From the NCBI GenBank assembly GCA_914767715.1, contig OU612069.1, forward strand, positions 25,357,387 through 25,421,386: 64,000 nucleotides of DNA, read 5' to 3'. Every line of letters begins with the position of its first letter. The first letter of the stretch is position 1. Below are positions 27,301-38,700 of this stretch, one piece after another. The notes beneath the pieces were generated by a model. It saw nothing but the letters and a program-made list of their open reading frames with translations. It did no database searches and was not told the DNA's origin. This DNA comes from Membranipora membranacea (Eukaryota > Bryozoa > Gymnolaemata > Cheilostomatida > Membraniporidae). The position numbers were made by a program, and so were the translations under genes.

Positions 27301-30300
27301 AGTTATGTTTGCGGTTTTCTGTCACGATAAGTTCTTGAGCTTTGAACTTGATATTCTAAGTTTCTAAGTCTCATTCTAAGTTTTGCTAGAGTCGTAAGAT
27401 TGTATCCAGTGTATAAATATGTCAAGTTTCATGAGAATTATCTACATGTACCACTGTCCAAGCTATAACCCAGACATTTGGAGACACAACACACATGTCT
27501 CCGACTTCATCAGACAAACAATTTACACTAGTCTGCAGACAGATCTCTTATTTCACAAGTTGTGCTGTGAGTAATTTCCTAGTTAGCAGACAGGAAGAGC
27601 ACTTCAGGCTGACATTAATCATAGTGGAAGTTTATCTTATTGTTTAAGTATTAGCTATCATGATGGCCCACAAAGCATGGCATGCAATGACAGCCATGCA
27701 TATATTTAACTGTGATACCCAGGTTGTATAAAAGATTGATTGGGTTTTGATGTTATTGAGGGTAAGGTGATATCTTTATATGCCCATTGAGCAGGAAAGG
27801 AGATGGAAAATTTTGCAGATGATAAAATTAGTAGCATAATTTAAGGTCGCTAAATGGGATCACATATCGCACAGTTTGGGCCAACTTAACCACACCTTAA
27901 TGTGTGTACCGCAGGGAACTAAAACCTCCATTCATCTACAGCTTACAAATACAACTTTTGAGATCCAGTTTTGCGGAACTCAAACCACTTTAATTTGAGT
28001 ATGTCCGGGAGTCAAGTTCTTACAACAGACTGCAAGCAGGTGATTGATTATTAGCACAGAATCCCCATGTGATAACTGTGATGGCCTTGGGAATAAGTTT
28101 TAATGAAGTTGACTGTTTTACACGTGATGATTGTGCCTCCCTGGTCCAAAGTACACACTATGTATCATCTAAAAGTGAGCTTCCTAGGCGGTAGTACTAA
28201 TATAGGAAATGAGATCAACTGTGGGCTTATCTTTTGAAATTTTATTGATTGTCGGATGGATTGATGTCATAAGTTTGAGGGCAGGTCATCAATTCAAAGT
28301 TCACTAACCCTCATATAGACTAAGTTATAAATAGTAGTGACTGAATCGGAATTTGTATTGCGTACTATAAAGTCCCTGTAGACGTGATGTAAAGGTACAG
28401 GAGACTTAGATATGCCTGCCACTAACGGGACATTCACCTGCCTGCCTTGGGTACAGCCATAAGGAGAGGGGGTTGGGTGATCCCTATTTGTTGAATATGG
28501 ATTGGGTGGTTACCATATCCCTACCTGCGTGGCTGATATTGGGGACATAATCATTTTGGTAATTATGGAGGGGCTGAAACTGCATTCTGGGATACTCTGA
28601 CATCAGTCCCAAGTAAAAAAAATGCTTCTGACTCCTTAAAAAGCCTCACACCACTGAGATTCACACAACTAATTTTTATCCAAGATGAATAAATAGGTGC
28701 TTTTGGACCTCATAATGTTTGATCCCTGTACATAATGTGTGATCCCTGTACATAATATATGATCCCTGTACATAATGTGTGATCCCTGTACATAATGTGT
28801 GATCCCTGTACATAATGTGTGATCCCTGTACATAATGTGTATACAGAGATCTTGATGCTCCCATCATTGTCTTGATCTGTGTTGATCAGTATCAGTTATT
28901 TGCTCACTTTCTTCACCTATCAATCAAAAATATTCCCTAAAAAATGTTTTTGTCTTGTTCTGACAGGTTTTTTAATATTTGATTGATGGACGAGTTTGTA
29001 AGACTTGAAAGTGAAACCTTTCTGGCACAGTATAGGAAATGGCCTATCATTATTGATCGGACTCCTGCATAATTTTGAGTTTACCTTGGCTGAAAGTTTT
29101 TGTTGGGTTGCACCAACTTCCCACATTAATCTCACCCAGGATAAACATAAATAACAAAATAGCCTTTGTTGTGGTCTTGTGCCCAATCCCGCTTCAACTT
29201 GAGGGGGACATTCGGCTCTTCTTCTTTTTGAAATCTCAAAAGGTATGGTGTGAGTGAAGAGGAAGACCCCGGAACCAATTCTTATTTGTGGTTTGGCTCG
29301 TTTGTGTTAAAAGGTAAAATTTGCTTTTGTTGTTAGGGAAATGTGCTATTTTTAGTTTTTATGAATATTTTTGAGTGATCTATAGGCATTGTTTGTCACT
29401 TTCATTGACATTGTCACATTTTTGAGTAAAAAAAATCATTCATATTCCACCCTTTGAGATACTTAGGCTCTCAGCTGAGTTACGACATAAACTATTAACA
29501 TAATTATAATTTCTAATCGGGTGTGTCCCCTTCACCACAGGCCAGTATCCAGGGGTAGAAAGAGGAAGAGATGGTGAATAGGAAGTGAGCAGATCAGCCC
29601 CTCCTCAATTTTAATCTGCTCATAACAGCATAATACATATATTTGACTTGGACTGCTGTGACTGTTTAGGATATCATATTACATCAAAATCAGTCAGTAT
29701 AAAAGTGAGTCTATCATAAGGAATGCAGACAGCACAAAGTCATCCACTGTAAGGCTGTCTAAGGAATGTGGACAGCGTAACGTCCTCCGATTACCTCGGA
29801 CTTGCTACTGAAGCATGTCTCCTAGTCATTCATATAAGTCGGTCAGAGAGAATGCAGCGCTGCTTAGGTCTGCACTTGACAATGTCACTGCACATACAAT
29901 CATCGTGTCACAAATCCAGTTTTGTCACATTATACTCTGATCGGCCGCAGTGATGAGGTCACACCTCTTCACACCGGATCGGATTATGCACCACCTCGAT
30001 CGAATTCCACTAATGTGTTACTGGACAGCCTTGGACTGATGTGACCAATCTACAAGACCCACAAAGCTCATATCGACCGATTTAAAAATGATAGCTACAA
30101 TATGACAAGTCTTCCGCTCACCTCCAGACAACGAGCATAGAATGATCTTTACCCTCGGCGGCACTACCAGCTGATAACTGACTATGAGTTAGAGTTGTAT
30201 TTTGTTGTGGTCCCACTGTCCAGATATTTAGACCTCAAGCATGATAAGACTATAGGCTATATGTGGACTATAGATCTGGGTTGGGTCGGCAATACTGAGC

Positions 30301-30893
30301 TGCCTCCAGCTATATAATACCTTGAAATAAACCAGAATGACAGCACTCAGGCCGGTACTTCACTGCACCTAGCCCAGTGCATTACTGCACTGATATTAAC
30401 GTCGAAAGAGCAGCAGCCTTTCCTTGTACTGGTACGAGTTATTGGCTGACATCAGGAAGGCCCTACAGAAACCGGAGATCTATGCGTGCTTTGGTCCTGA
30501 TAAGTTGTATACTATGCTCGGAGCCAGACTTTAGATGTTCAATGATAATAATATACTCTAGAGTCTAGAGGAGTAAATAATAACTAGTTTTGTTATGTTA
30601 GCTAGTTTTGTTATGTTAGCTAGCACTATTTTTAACTGGCAATAAATTCACTATTCACAAAAAATAGAACTTTGCCTCCTGTATATATGGGGACATTTCC
30701 TGTTAATACTTCACTCCACTAGAGTCCGCAATTATAACCATACTGATTGTTGCGAATTTATTTGTTTTAGGGAGGATCGAGCAAGAAGAAGAAGAACAGA
30801 TACGAGATGCAAAAACAGAAAATGGACAATAAGAAAAAAGCCGGCAAATCATTGACAGCTGTGAAAATCAGTATAGAGGGGCGAAATATGTAA
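12357..30893 (+). CDS. IWS1: IWS1 (Spn1) transcription elongation factor
   Basis: Fourteen exons with consistent phases: 12357-12573, 13251-13334, 13692-13811, 14909-15013, 15154-15322, 16464-16536, 17000-17178, 17731-17881, 18735-18817, 21018-21069, 21599-21676, 24092-24315, 25724-25874, 30771-30893. They encode 602 residues. The start sits in GCCATGG. Residues 1-360 are acidic, Ser/Pro/Asp-rich and disordered, as in human IWS1. [17 protein letters not shown] is the conserved motif before the core, with an FxGF element of the type that binds TFIIS-N domains. The helical core runs from [14 protein letters not shown] through [11 protein letters not shown] and [11 protein letters not shown]. 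The tail has [15 protein letters not shown] and finally [13 protein letters not shown]1 binds SPT6 and elongating RNA polymerase II and links elongation to mRNA processing and chromatin. No break is seen. Confidence 0.95.
13825..14456. mobile_element. 632-bp fold-back element in IWS1 intron 3
   Basis: Both ends carry ATGGCGGCCCATA in inverted orientation. The arms match for about 68 bases, sharing GAGACAACT(T/C)GAGTTGT and AGTCAACTCGAGATTGT. The flanks TAAGAGAA and AAAGAGGA agree at 6 of 8 positions, as an aged 8-bp target-site duplication would. No coding capacity was seen. The 8-bp duplication suggests a hAT-type transposase acting in trans. The element begins 13 bases after the exon 3 donor. 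Confidence 0.75.
15514..16265. repeat. 15-bp minisatellite, about 50 copies, in IWS1 intron 5
   Basis: The unit is GTACATAGAACAGGT, almost perfect over 752 bases. Only the bases after ACAT vary (AG, TG or TT). Since 15 is a multiple of three, several frames stay open and yield spurious proteins such as repeated YIEQV. Each unit carries a CAGGTG E-box core. A 17-unit block (255 bp) is itself repeated. Confidence 0.97.
17943..18147. mobile_element. Short inverted-repeat element in IWS1 intron 8
   Basis: The ends carry CAGG, a G run, then TCTTTCAATTAGAAA on the left, and the inverted match TTTCTAATTGGAAGACCCCCC then CTG on the right. A third copy of TCTAATTGAAAGACC lies inside. The length is about 205 bp with no ORF of its own. 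Ends in CAGGG are typical of hAT-type MITEs. I see no clean duplication at the flanks. Confidence 0.6.
18927..20945 (+). mobile_element. Decayed non-LTR retrotransposon (LINE) in IWS1 intron 9
   Basis: The plus-strand frame starts in the end of an endonuclease domain, where the expected SDH of the active site reads SYH. A linker follows (18981-19538) and then the start of the reverse transcriptase (for example [10 protein letters not shown]). The frame then jumps to [10 protein letters not shown], so the central reverse transcriptase blocks are missing while the YADD box survives. The C terminus is recognisable: [27 protein letters not shown]. Frameshifts and stops interrupt it at about 19540, 19953 and 20484. 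It is 5'-truncated, internally deleted and dead. I cannot assign the clade firmly. Confidence 0.88.
23188..23214. repeat. Short perfect hairpin
   Basis: CACACACATGAC and GTCATGTGTGTG form an inverted repeat around a few bases, in IWS1 intron 11. No function is evident. Confidence 0.6.
26055..26151. mobile_element. Palindromic MITE, 97 bp
   Basis: The arms TAGACCAAGTTT..TTGCCTGCATT and AATGCAGGCAA..AAACTTGATCTA pair over most of their length. The inner CATTCCTGCTGCTCCAC is perfect in both arms. Related copies are at 62639 and 63381, with a poor one at 5445. It lies in IWS1 intron 13. Confidence 0.82.
26159..26195. mobile_element. 19-bp micro-palindrome with 9-bp direct repeats
   Basis: CTCTACATG occurs at 26159-26167 and 26187-26195, exactly flanking TAGCC, nine bases, GGCTA (26168-26186). 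It shares its TAGCC ends and 9-bp flanking repeats with the elements at 45600 and 63811. Confidence 0.6.
28711..28840. repeat. 20-bp tandem repeat, about 6.5 copies
   Basis: The unit CATAATGTGTGATCCCTGTA is near perfect; the first and third copies differ slightly. It lies in IWS1 intron 13. There are no spacers, so it is not a CRISPR. Confidence 0.93.
30546..30630. repeat. CTAGAGGAGTAAAT family copy with an 18-bp duplication
   Basis: CTAGAGGAGTAAAT is followed by two tandem copies of an 18-base unit containing GTTATGTTAGCTAG. The same family is seen at 10005 and 50251. It lies about 140 bases before the last IWS1 exon. Confidence 0.55.
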
Positions 30894-33800
30894 ATATTTT
30901 ATCCGTTTCCTTCTAAAAAAGTAACAAAATTTGGTTCCCAATAGTACATGTACATGTACAAGTTACATCTGTCCTGCTGTGCTGATGAAGCTTACATTTT
31001 ATGTATGTGTGGTACCTTCATTCTATGTGGCTATACTGGATAGGAGGCGTTAGACACAATGTGGATGTGTTGATATCACAGTACCAGAGAACCACATCTA
31101 ACTCGGGATAATTAAGTTGTAGGAAAATATGGATTCAATCCTGAGTTTTTGTATGGTAGGTTTGGGAGGTAAGTCTTATAGGATATCTGATGAATTTCTA
31201 ATACCGAACTCATAGCCAATTACCTATTGTAAATAATGTAGTCCGGAGACTCGTGTTGTCAAGTTGTCAGGTGGGATTTTTAGGCGAGGTGTTACTCGCT
31301 TCTAGGCATATTACTAAGGTTTTCCTGTATTATATAAATGCATAAAATCATATCAACCACCATATTCATATTCATATTCATATTGTGGTGGCCATTCTGG
31401 AGCCACACCTTCTGTGGTGTCCACCAGGTACACTTTCGCCTGAATTTAGTATGTTATGAGAAATCCCTCCTTTTCCAGCAATCAGCCTTCCAGCAGATTA
31501 AAAGAACCCATTTTTCTTGATTGCGGCTGGGGAGTTCTCTATTAGCTCATAATTATAATGATTAATTTACCTCTGAGTAAAGAGTCGATAAGTCACCTCA
31601 CACCCGACTGGCTTCAGCAGTCAGTTTTTATTTGCATGTCCTGAAGCATTAGCATTTAATTTTTTTGCTTTTTCTCACTTGAATATCAGAACCAGCAAGC
31701 CAGCAGCAATTTTTTGTACATAGTTTAATGGGTGGCTGCAGACACCGAGATATGTAATGGACATTGAATTCCATCCTATGAATAATAAAGCCATGACAAA
31801 CTAGTTTTCCTGGTGTATCTCAAGTCAGAGATAATTGATCACACGCTGTGAGGCGTTGAACTCCTGTTTATTAGTAACACAATAGGCCTACAAATAAAAC
31901 CACCCTGACAATAATTGTGATTATGTGTTTTGTCATGAATAGAATCAAAGATTATAAATACTCATAGTCATTGATAGAATCATCAATTTGTTCAGATCCT
32001 GCTGAAAGTCATCTGAAACCAGTTTTGAAATCGCTCAACAGTACTAATTTTTTTTCCTAGAATAGCCTCAGTTCTGAGGCAGTTCTGCGCTGTGCGGCGC
32101 GGGCTTCATTTCCTAGTTTTATTTCCTCATAAATAAATATGGAAATTCCAGACTTGCACTTTACACGTTTCTCAGCTGTTCATCTGTATCACCTCTTGTT
32201 ACACTAGAGAGCTGACCGCATTCTCAGACTCAGGAACTTATGTGCGTTGAGTTACAGATTTCAGTTTTACTTTTGACAGATCTAGTTAAAAGTCAGCTGA
32301 TCGCTTTTTTCAACGAGCCACATCCCGATACATCAAACAGTTCGCAGTTATGCAATGTTTGACTTTGAGGATAAAGAAACGCTTACAAAGAATTTTTTGC
32401 ATTTCTCTTTCATGATTCATCAAACAAAAAGTAATTATTATAATTTATTGGAGTGTGTTCAACAAGGATACCAAAAGAATATGTTGTGTCAATATCTGAC
32501 AAACAGCTGAGATAAGGGACTATAGCCTGTTTCATCACCTTGTTATGTACACAGCATTGTAATAGGAGTGGGTGGGCCTTCTCTGAACTTGACCCCTCTG
32601 TGTATTGAATTAGGGTGTAACTCAGCTCATATAATCGAGCTATTGATCTAACCAACTAAATCTATCATTGTTTGCTACATACACTGCTCGGTGGTTTTGT
32701 TGGTTTTCCGACATATTAGCGCCAGGATCTACTGACTTCATAACTTTACTTATTAATTTTGAGTGTGACCCTTATTTAGATACCAGCATTATTCTCTGGC
32801 TTGTTCCGTGTCAGTTATGACGCTGTGGTTCCTGCTTGGGTGATGGTACGGGCCGCTGTGTGACTATGGACTTGTCAATCTTTGGCTGACAAGACCAGAT
32901 CTTAATCTAACAAACCCTGCATCAATGTTGTATGATTCATAACAAATAATGATTGGGTTTAGTGGTGGCCTATGCCAGGGAGAATGTCAATACTATTCCA
33001 GGTATTTGTGCTAACTCCACAGTTATGTATGTGGGTGGCTCATATGTGGCGATGTCCATTTCAGGCTGAGCTATGTCACAATGAGGTACGGTTTCCCCTG
33101 TGCTTGTGTATATCTGATATCTGATGTCTGCTGTGAATCCCAGGCCCAGAGATCACTGTTTAACGTCTGCCGTGGTCGGCATTGGACGAGTACACAGCCT
33201 AGTAGCAGCAGTATGACATGCTGCCTATTCTAATATAAAAAGGTCAGCACTATTAATAGTATACCTATGCTAACTTCAGTCAGCATTGTTTAGTATTTAT
33301 ATGACCTATAGAGCTATAATAGCATCAGTAATAGACATCAAATACAGCTATGGTAGTTCTATTACCTAGGTATAGATAGAAGGCTGATATTTTTATGCTA
33401 TGTTCCGTGATGGCTGTACCATTGACATATAAGTCTAAATCAGCTCTAGGAAGCCTTACATTCATAACAACCCTTTAATCAATTTCACATTCGAGTTGCA
33501 ATCATGCAACCCTAGACCGAAATTATGGTGTGTTGGTCGATGATTTTCCGATAATTAGCCTGCAGCTATGTTGATTGTCGAACATTTTTAACCTCATGAT
33601 GCACTGCTGTTGCTCGCTGTCTGATAATTATTCACCTATAATAATATGATGTTGATCAATTTCCGCGTTTCGTCATGGTGGCAAAAGTTCACAAGCCAGT
33701 GTTTAATACGCTGCCATGTTAATGCGCCGCTGGCAGTATTAAGGTGCTGATTTATAAGCCAACACAAATACGCAATACAGCTGCAGGACTTGATGTCCAC

Positions 33801-35795
33801 CCATTTTATTGCAGAGGAATCAATCAATTCCATTAAAATACCTTCTCCAATGTGGCCCACATTTTAACACAAAACTTACTGAAACAGGGTGCCGAGTTAA
33901 AATCATACTGTGATTGCTATTAAGATTCGCTGCTAAAACAGCTGCCGGCTTGAGCCACAGGCAGCTGAAGTTGACTAGTATTAGCAATGGCTTATTAGTA
34001 TTTATTGTCATTCGGTATTAGTGGGAGTCAGACCACCCAAAGTTGAATTTTGAGTCTTCACACTTAAGAATAAATACAATCTTCAAATTTAATCTTCGCA
34101 TTCCCTGCTGTTCTTCATTCTTCAAATGTGGATATTTCGGATAAATATTCAGTCTTCATTTCTCAAGTTCGTCAAAAAATTATGTCTCTCCTTTCCTCTG
34201 TCATCAAAAGAAAAACTCGGTTAGGCCCCCCTTAGTACTGAGAGTGAGGCTATCCTCATTGAGTGATTAGTACAAGACTAAGTCTCTGTTGACAGTCTGT
34301 GTGCTGATCTCAATTCAGTGTTTAGCCTGTGGTGGTTATTTATCATTTTTATTAGGCTGTCTAGTCAGTGTTGTCACAATCGTCGACATCATAAATACAT
34401 AAATAATCAGTATGTATGTCGTTATCATTATCATAGCGTGATGAAATCGCTGTGTAACTCATAGAGCAGCTATTGTATTTCCTACATCAGTAAGCAGTGT
34501 GTGAGTGGTAGTGATATACACGTAGGGCATATGTATGTATAGCAATGCTACATAAATCCACTAACGCCAATTAATCATTTATCAGATATGCCACAGTAAG
34601 GGAATCTGTTTCCTCAAAAGTTTTCGCAGTCCTTTGTTGAAGTTGGCGTCGTGAAAGAAATTATAAACTTGCCACGAAGAACACTTTGGTCATTCACCTA
34701 TTTTTTATATTATAATCATACGTTTGTTTGAGTAATGCTGAGACACAAGATATTTCCTCATTATAAGGTGTGTTGTTAGCCTTCACAATAATCATTTGAA
34801 AAGCCATGAAATAGGATGAAATCATTGTTATTGCAAATAATTATGTGCATTAGCTCTGCGTTAACTACATGAATCAGCTTTCATTCCTCGCTAATACCTT
34901 GTTTGTTTCCTTGAATACGAAATGTCACTTCACAAATTAACGCCCCTTATAAATGTAACCAGGAAGTTGATTGGCTCCTCCTTAAAAAGCCTCACAGCTG
35001 CATTCCATTTTCTGTGCAGCGTTGTTATAGCTGTTATAAGGAGTGTCACGTGATATTTGCGGTAGTGGTCTAATGTATTATTATTATATACTGTTGAACG
35101 TTCTACACATCAAGCTGCTATTATCGAATTCTTCCTAGAAAGCGATCACGCTACTTCCTCTAAGCAGCAACGCAGCATGGTGCTACTTCTCATTCTCAAC
35201 AAGCACCTGCAGAATGATGCCTTCCTCACATAACGATATCAGTGACAGCCTAAAAACTTTCATATAGTACATAATTGTGAGACATTATCGTAGTGTGACA
35301 TCGCAGTGAACCAGGAAATACAAGGTACTTTGAACAGCGATACATACGCAGAGCCATAACGGATATGTAACATTTTCCTCATCGGATTAAACTATATCAA
35401 CAGGACCGCGTTGAGCCAAAATACTCAACTACCACCGCCAAATATTTGGATAGCTGCGATCAGGAAGTGACAGAGACACTACAATAATCGGAATATACCG
35501 GGAATACCAACTATCAGCGCTACTTACATCACTCATCAGTACATCTCTTATTGCTAATATTCTTCCTGGAAACTGATGCTCAAGTACATGACACTAGAAC
35601 ACACTAAAGGTAGTTTAAGTTGAAAATCAGAAGACACCTATGTAGTTCATACAAAGATTGAATTTACTCACTCACAGGCCAGTATTATTTGTATGTGATC
35701 TACACCAAATCAGCGACTAGCGACTACCAAAACAAAGTGATACTTATAAACCTTATATTGTGTGTCAGTATTCTCAGTATTATACCTAGATAATC
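30894..35795. other. IWS1 3' flank and ETS gene upstream region
   Basis: This is about 4.9 kb without a recognised gene. An AATAAA at about 31785 could be the IWS1 polyadenylation signal. A CACGTG E-box lies near 35047 and a TATA-like run near 35085. The AT-rich stretch from about 35100 to the ETS start is the likely 5' untranslated region, perhaps with an upstream intron. ORFs up to 81 codons show no family features. Confidence 0.4.
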
Positions 35796-38700
35796 ATGGA
35801 TCACCCCAGACCTCCATTCTCACAAGCACCTGCGATGGTGCCTATGATGCCACCTATGATGGTTCCTACTCCGATACCACCCACATCAAATGGAGGTAAA
35901 CCTGGTGACAGTAGATCCCCCTCCGCGCCAGTACCACCGCAGAACCTAGTGTGGTGTTATAACCCCTCTCTGATGATGCCGCCTGCCGTACGTATGTTTA
36001 TGCCGATGATGGGTGTCGGGGGCCCGATGGTAGCCCCGCCTATGATGATGGCTCCTATGATGCCGATGATGCCTATCCCTCCTCCAGCAGCTCTTCCTGT
36101 TCCTGCTTCGGCAGCAATAAAGACAGAGAGACAGAATACTGAGGACGATGCGGCTCCTTTAGACTTGAGTAAAAAGCCAGTAAAGGCCACTGCCGTGTCT
36201 CCTAAAACTGAAACAAATCATGAGAGTGACCGAAAACGAGCAGCGTTAAGTCCTGCCGCTCACAGTGGACTAGGCAAGATCGAAATTAAAAATGAGCCTA
36301 CGACAGCATACGGTGGCAGCACAGAGGGACCTTCTGCTAAACCTTGCTATAAGAAGAATATACTTAAACGCTATCAGGGTGAGTTTTTTTTCAATAATGA
36401 AATAACGCTCACCAAAAACGGTGGTACAAATGCCAAGACCTTTCTGAACAAAGAGTGATTTGGGTCACATCATCATCAGTAAATATTAGTTTGTCTCGAG
36501 CTATATCACGAGCTATATCATGCTTAGTAAGCGCACTTCCTACATAAGGACATTGGGACATCTGTCAATTTACATAAAGCACTTAAATCTGTCATTATAC
36601 CATTTCTTGAGCTTTTGTTATCCCCATGATTCTGTAACTAGTGTTAAAATTAATACCCCATTGTTAGCAGCTATTCCACTTTCTCCTCAGCTCATTCTAT
36701 TATTTAGGGGCCCTTAGAGTAGAACAATGCCCAGCTAAAATTCAATACTTCTCTATAATCTTTACATCTATAAGGTTAGCAACTTGGAAACCTCAACCAT
36801 TCATCAAGTCAACCCTAACTTCTCTCTGAATTACTCCTCCTCCTCTTCCTCCTTTGTTCCTGTACAAGTTTGTTTACAGTTTTGTTAAAATCTCATCTCC
36901 CGACTGGTGCCTGGAGTTAATATTATAAATTTGTTATGAACAATATTTGGATGAGAAACAGCTGAGATTTCACAGAGCTGTAACTAGAACAACAGCTTGA
37001 CTTAATTTCAATAAATACGCCAGCGATGAATATATCATATTATTAATATTCCTGAGGGTCGAGGCTGCAGTCAGTATACAAACTTCCGTGTGTTATTGTC
37101 TTCAGCGCAGAGCCCCTGGATATCTTGGCACACAGATGGCGTGTTATGTCATCGTGTTTACGATCAGATTTTGACCCCTTAAAAAAATATTACACAAAGA
37201 CTCAAATGTGTCAGGCCAATGCCAAAATGATGACATCCAATCTTTAGATAGGGCAGCACGACAAGCTCATGTCCTGTAATAAAAAACTAACATGTCTCGT
37301 GTTATCTCTGATTATTAACAGGTGATATCGAATTATCATGACTTATATTACTTCCTCTGCCAAGTTATTAACTCTATTTACGTCGAATACTGAGCAGATC
37401 CTCTCGTCAAGTGAAGCTTCAGGGCTTCTTACTCCTTTCTAATTATTTCCTATATATTACTCAGCATATTCGCCGCGCTCATTACCCCTAGGTCAATTCA
37501 AATAATACATGAAAGTCTAAATGCGCCATGCCTGGATTTAGCGAGCGCGGCACATTGTTGGAAGGTACCTTGATGGCCTTCATTAAGAGGAGGCAGAGCG
37601 CCAGGCGTGAGAAACTGGTATCACGCCTGCATGAATGAGTGACATGGCAAAATTCCACACCATAAACTTCATTTCCTGATGGTGCACATGGATTATAGCT
37701 ATTTATCACAGTCCTGTTGCTAGGGTTCCTTTCAGCTTGAGCTGTTTCCTATAGGAGTTGCCATGTAATTGTGATAACCACACACTCTATCACGCTCTGT
37801 CCTTTAGAAGGGGACAATTTATGGGCCCATTCAAATATTTATATTTGAAATTCTAATTTTGGAGCAGCTTTTTTTGCTGGCACTTCAAGCCGGCTTTTCC
37901 TTGTTCCTTAAAAAGAAAATTTCTGATACTATTAGAGTATCGAGGTTTTTTGTCGCATATTTGCCTGATGAGTTGATTGCGGATGTGCGGACTAGGATAT
38001 AACAAAATTTAATGTGTTTCAGATTTTATTCGGATAATTTCATGCCCTTTGAGTAACAGGCTTGGTCTTATTCTGAAAGGGTTCTCATTACATCAGTCAG
38101 CCTGTTTGAGTACAGCGGAGTAGAGCAGGGTGATATCACAAGCCTTTGTTGTACGCTGACGCTTGTGCATTAAACAAACTGAAAAGGCTGAATAGTCAGG
38201 TATTCAATGACATACATGCCAAAACCTTTTGTATTGATTGAACTTGATTTGCCTCTCTGCTTCCTAGTCTATAAAAGATTAACCTCGACTCCTATTCATC
38301 TATTCAATGCTTTCAGCTCCAAATCTATTCATACTTCGGCAAACATTTGGCCTTTTGTATAGATTTCTATAGCTCATTTCCATGTTAGCTCTTTTTCTTA
38401 GTTCCTTTGTCAATATTTCTTTAAACTCTCTTGTTATGCTGCATAGAATTTCCTTTCAACAGCGCACTGCAAATGAAAACCTTGTACGCTGGCTTTGATT
38501 CGATGCACCGCTGCTTTCCTGCTCCGTACACAGGCCCTGGGATTTCATCCGGGCTATCGTCATGACTAGACAGGAAGAGGTGACCTTGTTTGCTGTAATT
38601 CATGATACGTGAGGAAGCGGCGACAGCACGCCTAACACTAGGTCTAGTGTGCTCACAACCCTAAACACTCATGTCTCCTTATCATAGGAGGCTATTTCAG

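Noticed and set aside
28711-28840. Possible CRISPR or coding repeat
   Set aside because: Plain 20-bp tandem repeat without spacers; the minus ORF across it is an artefact.
35957-36190. Minus ORF rich in Gly and Ile
   Set aside because: Antisense of the Met/Pro-rich ETS exon 1.
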